Source of the DNA: Ahaetulla prasina
Taxonomy: Eukaryota > Chordata > Lepidosauria > Squamata > Colubridae
Direction of reading: 5' to 3'
NCBI RefSeq assembly: GCF_028640845.1
Contig: NC_080543.1
Span: 98,507,825-98,571,824 of the forward strand
DNA: 64,000 nt
Position 1 is the first letter of the stretch, and each line of letters starts with the position of its first letter. Position numbers and translations under genes: made by a program. The notes beneath the pieces are model-generated. The model ran no database searches. It was not told the DNA's origin and worked only from the letters and a program-made list of their open reading frames with translations. Shown here one piece after another: positions 57,403-64,000 of this stretch.

Positions 57403-59378
57403 GATCATAAAATAGTTTTATTTCTATCCTGCCAATTAAAGATTTGTATTTAGGCAGTAACTCCATCTCAGTTTCAGCACTGCTAAACGAAAAGACTGCA
57501 ACAGAGAGAGAAAATATAACTATGGAAAATCAGAGTTTCTCTTTTTCACTTTCACTTTCCTTATTTAAACTGGGGGCAGGGGGAGCTTCAGTATATTCAT
57601 TTGTGGTTCAGCCAAATGGGTTTTAACTTCTAATCTCAACCTTCTCTCCTCAAAAATCTAAGAATGTAATTGTTTGCCCCAGCATAATGATTCAAATAAA
57701 AGTTCTTATTTTCTATTTTCAGCTGATGGACCCCATATATTGTATTGGCATGTTTTTCAGCTTTAAGCAATATTTCTTGCTCAAATTCTGCTAGACAAGC
57801 CCTTCTGATGCCATGCAGACCTTATGATTCCTCTTTGTCAAGGTTTCCTTATCTAATTAATTTACTATGGTGTTATTATTTTTCTTGTGTATCCCAGAGA
57901 AATCCATGATCCTAAAAGCCATGCCATTTACTAAATTTATGCACATAAATACAACATAAAGTAATCGAATGCTGTCATATATTCTGTTTGTTCAATTACG
58001 TTGATACCCTCTATACAAAAAATAGTAATGCATTTCAGCAAAGTACAATGTCAAAGGCAGAGCTAGTTTGCAGCTTCATAATTTATGAAAGTTTTAACAG
58101 TGATCTTTAATGTCATAACAGTGTGACAATGTGAACATTTGTGTTTGCATAATGTCCACATATAGTATAAATACTGAATATTAATATAAAATGAAACTTG
58201 TATTTTTTTAAAAACATGACTTCAAGAAAAGTTACACTGAATGCTTGTTTATATATATTAACTTATGAACTGCTATGGATGTTTCCATAATGGGTCCTTT
58301 TCCATATTTTCTATGTTAACCCATGGAACCAAGTTGTAAATCTTGAAATAATACAAAACACACAATTTTGTTTTGTATATTTCCCTTAATACCATGAGTA
58401 GGTATACAAGGGTGTTCTGGGGCCATATCTGATTGGAAAGCCTCTTTCCTATGAATGCTATTTGAAAAAAAAGATTTAACAATATACTTATTGCAACCTG
58501 TACTTTGGCCTTCACTAATCTTGTGCCAAGACATTCTAATGCATCTTCTTGTTCATTGAGTCAGACTAAAGCTTCATTACAGATGACTGCCCTCTTCTAA
58601 AGATTGGTAGAATTCTTCCATGTTATTTCTCTTTGGCAAGATCCATGGCTACCAAAACTGGACTGTGTAGCTCTGCAGATATGTTTCACTTTTATTCCTG
58701 GCAGCTAATAAACCATTTTTAGAATGTAAGACCAGTAGTGACTTCCAAGCAGAATTGCTGAGAAAGGAAATAAATAAGGATGTTCCATTTCTCCAAATGA
58801 TTTTTTGTTTCACAAGCAATAAGAAACAAACAATGGTGAACAGGATTTGCTGACAACTCTCTTATAGTGGCTTCAGGAAGGCCCCAAAAGGATGCATTTA
58901 AAGATCCTCAGTGCTTCCAATATGTCCTCAAATGCACCAGACAATTATTACAAACAGCTTTTTGTTATCTGCTTCCACCCACTCAGTGTGTTGCTGACAA
59001 GGCATTTAGAAATATCAAAGGACTGTTGAGAGCTAAATGCAACAGATAGGATTGCTCTGTTAGCTGATGAGGCCTTTTCTGGCATTGGGGCTTCTGCTAG
59101 AAGGAGTTTGCTATGCCAAATACCAATATGTGATTTTGCTGTTTTGAAGAGCCAGGTCCAGTTTTAAGCAGTCTTTTGATTTTACTTAGTTAGCACATGC
59201 TTAGTTGTGTTCACTTAACTAGCACATGCTTAGTTGTAGGTGGCACTAATCCTGAAACAAGAGGTTTCTATTTGGACCAGGTTGTTGTTTGTTTTTTAGT
59301 TTTGGGCTGTTGATGTGCAACAGCTCTCTAACTTAGAAATGTTTAAAATGACTTCAGAAAATAAAAATACCCTGTTAT
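57403..59378. other. Unassigned AT-rich DNA
   Basis: No gene. A TTTCACTTTCACTTTCC string near 57546 resembles tandem IRF-type GAAA sites on the minus strand, without other support. Confidence 0.45.
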
Positions 59379-59380
59379 GA

Positions 59381-59892
59381 TACCATGTTTCCCCAAAAGT
59401 AAGACATCCCCTGATAATAAGCCCAATTGGGCTTTTGAATGCATACACCAAAAATATTTAAATGCAGAGCTGGAAATTAGGTAAGACAGCAAGAGGAGCC
59501 CCATCTTGCTCCACGTGCCCCCCAAAAAGGGCCTCTGGTGGCTCAGCAGACTAAGTCTGTCTGTTATTAACACAGCTGCTTGCAATTACTGCAAGTTCAA
59601 GTCCCACCATGCCCAAGATTGACTCAGCCTTCCATCCTTTATAAGGTAGGTAAAATGAGGACCCAGATTGTTGGGGGCAATAAAAGTTGATTTGTATATA
59701 ATATTCAAATGGATGAAGACTATTGCTTAACACAATGTAAGCCGCCCTGAGTCTTTGGAGAAGGGCGGGATATAAATTCAAATAAAAAAAAATAACAAAA
59801 AAAAAATGAGACCTCCCGGAAAATAAGGCCAAGGGCTTATTTCGGGGTTCCAAAAATATAAGACAGGGACTTATTTTTGATGAAACATGGTA
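59381..59892. mobile_element. MITE with TACCATGTTTC ends, split by a SINE
   Basis: The left end TACCATGTTTCCCCAAAAGT and right end TGATGAAACATGGTA are 11-bp terminal inverted repeats. Inside, GTAAGACATCCCCTGATAAT and AATATAAGACAGGGACTTAT are subterminal and roughly complementary. A SINE occupies 59529-59806. Without it the MITE is about 235 bp. Confidence 0.75.
59529..59806 (+). mobile_element. tRNA-derived SINE nested in the MITE
   Basis: Same family as 25565-25828. It has the head GGGCCTCTGGTGGCTCAGCAG, B box GTTCAAGTCCC, tail hairpin CCGCCCT...AGGGCGG at 59742-59768 (inner loop TTTG) and an A-rich end. The flank is itself A-rich, so a target duplication cannot be fixed. Confidence 0.88.
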
Positions 59893-61772
59893 GAGACTGA
59901 TTTGGAAGAAATACATTAATAGAAGTCACCGTCACTTTTGTCAGAGTCTCCAGATTCGAAATTTGTAACTGACTGCTTTAAAAAACAGAACTGTTATAAG
60001 CTGGGGAAATTTCGTGCCAAATAAAATATAGGTGGATAACTTACAACAACAGCTTCAGCAAGGCGGCTTGGAGACTCATACATCTTAATGGAGCATGTGT
60101 ACATGAATTCTTTTTCTTTTCTTTTTTTGTCCCACTTCACTCTTAATATTCCTACCTAGGCAGCCACTGCGTGCTCCTTATTATTTCTATCCCACTTGAC
60201 ATAAGATGAGGGGCAGGGGCAAAGATAAAAAAAATCAATTCCTAGGGACAGTGACTAAGAAAGCAAAGATATTTTTTTTTTGGTATTTTCTATTTATTTT
60301 ATTTTGTTCAACATCCTGCCACATGCAGAGTCCTCTACTTAAAGGTGAAGTTTATTTTCACTTCAGTTGGCAGAAAGTGAAAAGAGAAGATCTGAGTATC
60401 CCGCGGAGATTAAAATCATATGATCTTCCCATGCTAAGTTCTAAAAAAGCAGAGATTTTTAGTCAGATATCCTTGGATTCCCACTTGGGAATTCTGCCTT
60501 GCTTCAGCTATGGCTCGTACCCTCTGAATGCTTCATTTTTATTGCTTCCCTCCCAGCTTTATTCATACTTTTAATTGTCCAGTTTAAAAAGTGTAATTCA
60601 GACTGCAAAGGCTGCTTTATAGCTTATCTGAATGTCAAAATTCTCTCCCTTGGGAGCTGTCCTTTCAGCTGAATGCAGTACTTTTTGGTCTTAGTCAGTA
60701 TTTATTTAACATGCACAGGGAAGTGTCCTCTATCTGAAAGGGTTGGGGAATATTAAAAAAAAATTCAGATAATTAGAAGTTGAAATGAAAGACATTGCTG
60801 TAGAGGTATATGAAGGACACGGGACATTGGGATATAGATTTTCTTCAGTGCCAATCAGTTATTCTTTTTATTTTGCATTAGCTAAGTTTCATGAAGTCAG
60901 ATATTTCAGTCAGATTGCACAGCCAGTGATATAACTTGCTCATTATAACTTTACTCAAACTGTTAAGAGTAGTTATCAGGAAAAAAAATAACTTATAGTT
61001 TTAATATATACATGACTACATGTCCACTAGCAGTGAAGAGTTTCCCTTTGATTTTTTACTCATATTATTGTATCCTTTGGCCATTACTCTGAAATGGTTA
61101 CACTTCTTTTCTTTTTACTTGGGAAGAAGGAATGAAAAAATAATAAAAACAAATCAAAGGAACCAAGAAACAAAAGCAAATGAGCATTATTGTCAGAAGT
61201 GCCATTCTGAGCTTTAGCTTTGCTTTGCTGATGCCAGCCTGCCTTAGACTATGGGGGGGAGGGGTGCTGCTGGGAAGGGGAAAACCGAAACTACTTGTTC
61301 TGCCTCAAGACATTAGCTCATCCCAAGGCCAGACACTTGGGAGGGAAATGCAACAGCTCACCCTCTAGCCCACCGATATAGTGAATGTTACCAAAACAAT
61401 TCCTCTGAATGTAATTGGATAATAGGAAGATAACGGGTAGGGGGGAGGAATGGGAAAGAAAAAGTTAACTAGAGAACCTTCACCAGCAAAATTTTAGTCT
61501 GGCTTTGCTGTACTGTAACCACTTGGCTTTTTGTAAAAGTATCCCTTTCACACAGATGGAGTCAAGGGTTTTTCTTTCTCCAACTTTATAATTGTCACAC
61601 CTGCTCCAACTTTTCTTTCTCCAAATTGGGGCAGGTATGACAATTATATTTGAAATTTGAAATTTATATTTTTTAAATGATCAATTAATCAAAGCATTAA
61701 TGCTTAACCATAATATTGATATGTCATAGGAGAGAGAAAATACATATCATTAATTGTCTGAAGACATTTCTG
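59893..61772. other. Unassigned DNA, no repeats recognised
   Basis: About 1.9 kb without recognisable transposons, one of the cleaner single-copy-looking stretches. Frames at 60206-60574 (122 codons) and 61020-61368 lack domains or conserved motifs I know. Confidence 0.45.
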
Positions 61773-62048
61773 TAGTCATCTAGCTAGCATCGATGAGGCT
61801 GAAACATCGATGCTAGCTAGATCTAGTCATCTAGCTACATCGATGAGGCTGAAACGCTGCTATCTTCCCACCAAAGTGATACTTATTTGTATATTTGCAT
61901 TTGCATCCTTTAAAACTGCAAAGTGGGGAGGAACTGGGACAAGTAATGAGAGCTCACCCTGTTACATAGCACTCAGGTCTCAAACCTGAGCTGTCAGCTT
62001 TCCAGCTGACACATTCAGCATCTTTAATCACTGAGCCATCACCTCCCA
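61773..62048 (-). mobile_element. Diverged, 3'-truncated Sauria-type SINE with rearrangement
   Basis: The plus strand shows ACGCTGCTATCTTCCCACCAAAGTG, TTGCATTTGCATCCTTTAAAACTG, GGAACTGGGACAAGTAATGAGAGCTCACC and AATCACTGAGCCATCACC. This follows the Sauria SINE at 560-917 in the same order, with about one base in five changed. The ACCTTT tail end is missing. The body end at 61773-61857 has been rearranged into a palindrome with an extra direct copy. Confidence 0.75.
61778..61822. repeat. Perfect 18-bp inverted repeat
   Basis: ATCTAGCTAGCATCGATG (61778-61795) and its exact complement (61805-61822) flank the 9-nt spacer AGGCTGAAA. A near copy of the left arm and spacer follows at about 61825-61855. 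Confidence 0.95.
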
Positions 62049-62494
62049 ATTTGTTAACAGTATTCTAACATTTTGTTACAAAATCTATCAAATAACTGAT
62101 ATTCATCAATCATCAAATTAACATAATCTAGGATTTAGTCCCACTCATGTTCACTTTCATTGGAATGTTTAACTAATATTAACTAATAATATCTATTTCC
62201 AAATATTTAAAAAAATCAAGCAACAAGTAATATCGATTATTGTATATTATCAAATAAACACTAGAGACTGTAAGAAACATAGATTAACTGCAAATAATTG
62301 AATAACCTTCCAGTACACAATACAGTTTGTGTTCACCTCCACATAGATTTACTTCACATCAATCTATCACTAACCTAGTCCTTCAGGTTTTCCAATGGTG
62401 TATTCCACCTGAGTCCATCCACCTTACTATTAGTTATTCTGTTATCTTTCTTTCCACTTTCCCCAGCATTAGGGTCTTTGTCAGAGAACTAGAT
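62049..62494. other. Unassigned DNA
   Basis: No gene or repeat recognised. Confidence 0.45.
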
Positions 62495-63112
62495 TTTATT
62501 TATTTTATTTATTTATTTATTTGTCACAACATTATATATAAGCATAAGCATGAAATAACTATATGATGTATAAGCATATATATAACCATAAGTATGTAAT
62601 AACTATATGAGATTGTATACAATCAAAGGGAACATTAGGATAGGAACGGTAGGCACATTGGTGCTCTTATGCACGCCCCTCTTAGGAATGGGGTGAGGTC
62701 AATAATAGATAGTCTTTGGTTAAAGCTTTGGGGATTTTGGGAAGAAACCACAAAGTATGGAAGTGCATTCCAGGCATTAACAACTCTGTTTCTGAAGTCA
62801 TATTTTCTTCAATCAAGATTGGAGCGGTTCACATTAAGCTTAAATCTATTGTGTGCTTGTGTATTGTTGTGATTGAAGCTGAAGTAGTCTTCAACAGGAA
62901 GGACGTTGTAACAGATGATTCTATGAGTTAAACTCAGGTCATGTCGAAGGCGGTGGAGTTCTGAATTTTCTAAACCCAGGATTTCAAGTCTGGTGGCATA
63001 AGGTATTTTGTTGTAATCAGAGGAGTGGAAAACTCTTCTTGTAAAATATTTCTGGACTCGCTCAATTGTATTAATGTCCAAAATGAGGTATGGGTTCCAC
63101 AGATCCTATATT
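62495..63112 (-). pseudogene. 5'-truncated CR1-group LINE 3' end
   Basis: From 63081 the minus strand reads DINTIERVQKYFTRRVFHSS, ATRLEILGLENSELHRLRHDLSLTHRI and LPVEDYFSFNHNNT. This is colinear with residues of the RT at 46735-47860 (DINTIEHVQKYFTRRVLHSS and so on). It then stops early, with the 3' UTR ending in a (TTTA)n tail at 62495-62522. More diverged than that copy. Confidence 0.85.
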
Positions 63113-64000
63113 ATGTGTCCAAAGTAGCATAATTGGAATCTGGTTATTTTGCCTTGAGCGAAAAACTCTCTAGGAAGTTTGAGAAAATCTTTTATTTTAA
63201 ATCTGATGAGGTATTGATGTTTTCCTCTTCAAAAAAGGAGGGGAATTGCATAGAAAAATTCTGCAAAACAGACAGAGAAGTTCAGGTTTGACCTGCCCCA
63301 TGAAGCATACGTTTTCCATGCTTCACTTATGTAGTAGCATGATTACTGTGATCACAATCAATGTTCTGTAAGTGGAGAAAAATTTTACCTGAGCATACTT
63401 TGAAGGGTTTGTTGCTGTATATTCAAGGTGAACTTTAGCACTATCAACAATTTTGTTTCATTTTCAATTATAGTAGTTTCTTTAAGAAAAGATGTCAATC
63501 TCAAAAAAATCTATTAATAACAATTTCAGTGATATTAAGGCTCACTATATCAAGAACAAGCATACTTGCCAAGCTTCAGTGCTTATGGGGTATTTAAAAG
63601 ATTCAGAAAGCATTAAAAAATCCCAAAAATTGTTAACAAATCTTGACAAATTATCATCAATACAAGAGAAAACTATGTATCAAAAAGGTGTTGTTTGATA
63701 CTGCAGAAAAGAAAATATTGGACAAAGTGTATCTTTGAAATAATCCAGCAGAGTCCTTCTAATACCATCTATTATTATTCAAGAATACTATATAGAATAA
63801 AGAGCAAGCACTTTTTACATATTTCTATCCCTCTCTTTTCACTGAAGGAATGCAGGGTGGCAAATAAATGAGCAATAAAATACTTATAAATAAAATAAAA
63901 ATAAAAGCAACAAACAAAATAATAGGAATAGAACATTTAAAACAAGGTTAATAAAGTAATAAAGAAGCAATTTGAAATACAATAGAACTAAGGGTGGTCT
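63113..64000. other. Unassigned DNA, with a decayed LINE tail at the edge
   Basis: TCACTGAAGGAATGCAGGGTGG at about 63838-63859 followed by AATAAAATA-rich DNA resembles a degraded minus-strand CCGCCCTGAGTCC tail. The 68-codon frame at 63492-63698 has no domain. Confidence 0.4.

Noticed and set aside
56999..57466. 103-155 codon frames rich in Lys, Arg, Ser or Asn
   Set aside because: They are translations of the TTC/TCC/TTG microsatellite.
60206..60574. 122-codon plus-strand frame as a host gene
   Set aside because: Composition is ordinary for non-coding AT-rich DNA and no motif is recognised.

Overview
The window looks like intergenic DNA from a squamate reptile, most probably a snake. The evidence is the mix of transposable elements: a Bov-B (RTE) LINE, Sauria-type tRNA SINEs, CR1 and L2-like LINEs whose 3' ends run into ATTCT/AATAG microsatellites, a second tRNA SINE that shares its 3' tail with an L2-like LINE, a Penelope-like element, and many hAT-like MITEs. 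I found no convincing host exon, tRNA gene, rRNA gene or CRISPR array. Every protein-coding signal I recognise belongs to a retroelement, and most are broken.

Layout: 0-4.6 kb holds a Sauria SINE with target-site duplication (TSD) and a striking triplication of a 671-bp unit. 4.6-12.7 kb is AT-rich unassigned sequence with two small inverted repeats. 12.7-17.7 kb holds GC-richer MITEs, one split by a solo LTR with a TCTTC TSD. 18.0-23.6 kb is a graveyard of LINEs: Bov-B split by a CR1 tail, an old CR1, an L2-like C-terminus with a structured 3' tail, and a Penelope-like GIY-YIG region. 24-31.3 kb holds MITEs, a tRNA SINE, (TTCC)n and LINE tails. 32.0-35.5 kb has a Penelope-type palindrome, an 813-bp tandem duplication and a truncated L2 3' end.

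36-42.5 kb is mostly unassigned. 42.6-45.7 kb is an apparently full-length L2-like LINE on the minus strand, bounded by a 16-bp TSD. 46.3-47.9 kb holds a MIR-like SINE and a 5'-truncated LINE with a long open RT frame. 48.4-53.7 kb holds further MITEs and a tRNA/CR1-tail SINE. 54.1-57.4 kb is a CR1 LINE with an internal 738-bp tandem duplication, ending in a 300-bp compound microsatellite. 59.4-63.1 kb has a MITE with a nested SINE, a rearranged Sauria SINE and another LINE 3' end.

The elements work as autonomous and non-autonomous pairs. Bov-B is the known partner of Sauria SINEs. The L2-like LINE at 21.8-22.9 kb and the SINEs at 25.6 and 59.5 kb share a 3' hairpin with a TTCG-type loop, which shows an RT/SINE partnership within one window. 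The best candidates for a second look are the three local tandem duplications, this shared hairpin with its coordinated base-pair change, and a snap-back palindrome in a SINE. No new gene system was found. All family assignments come from reading the sequence, without database searches.
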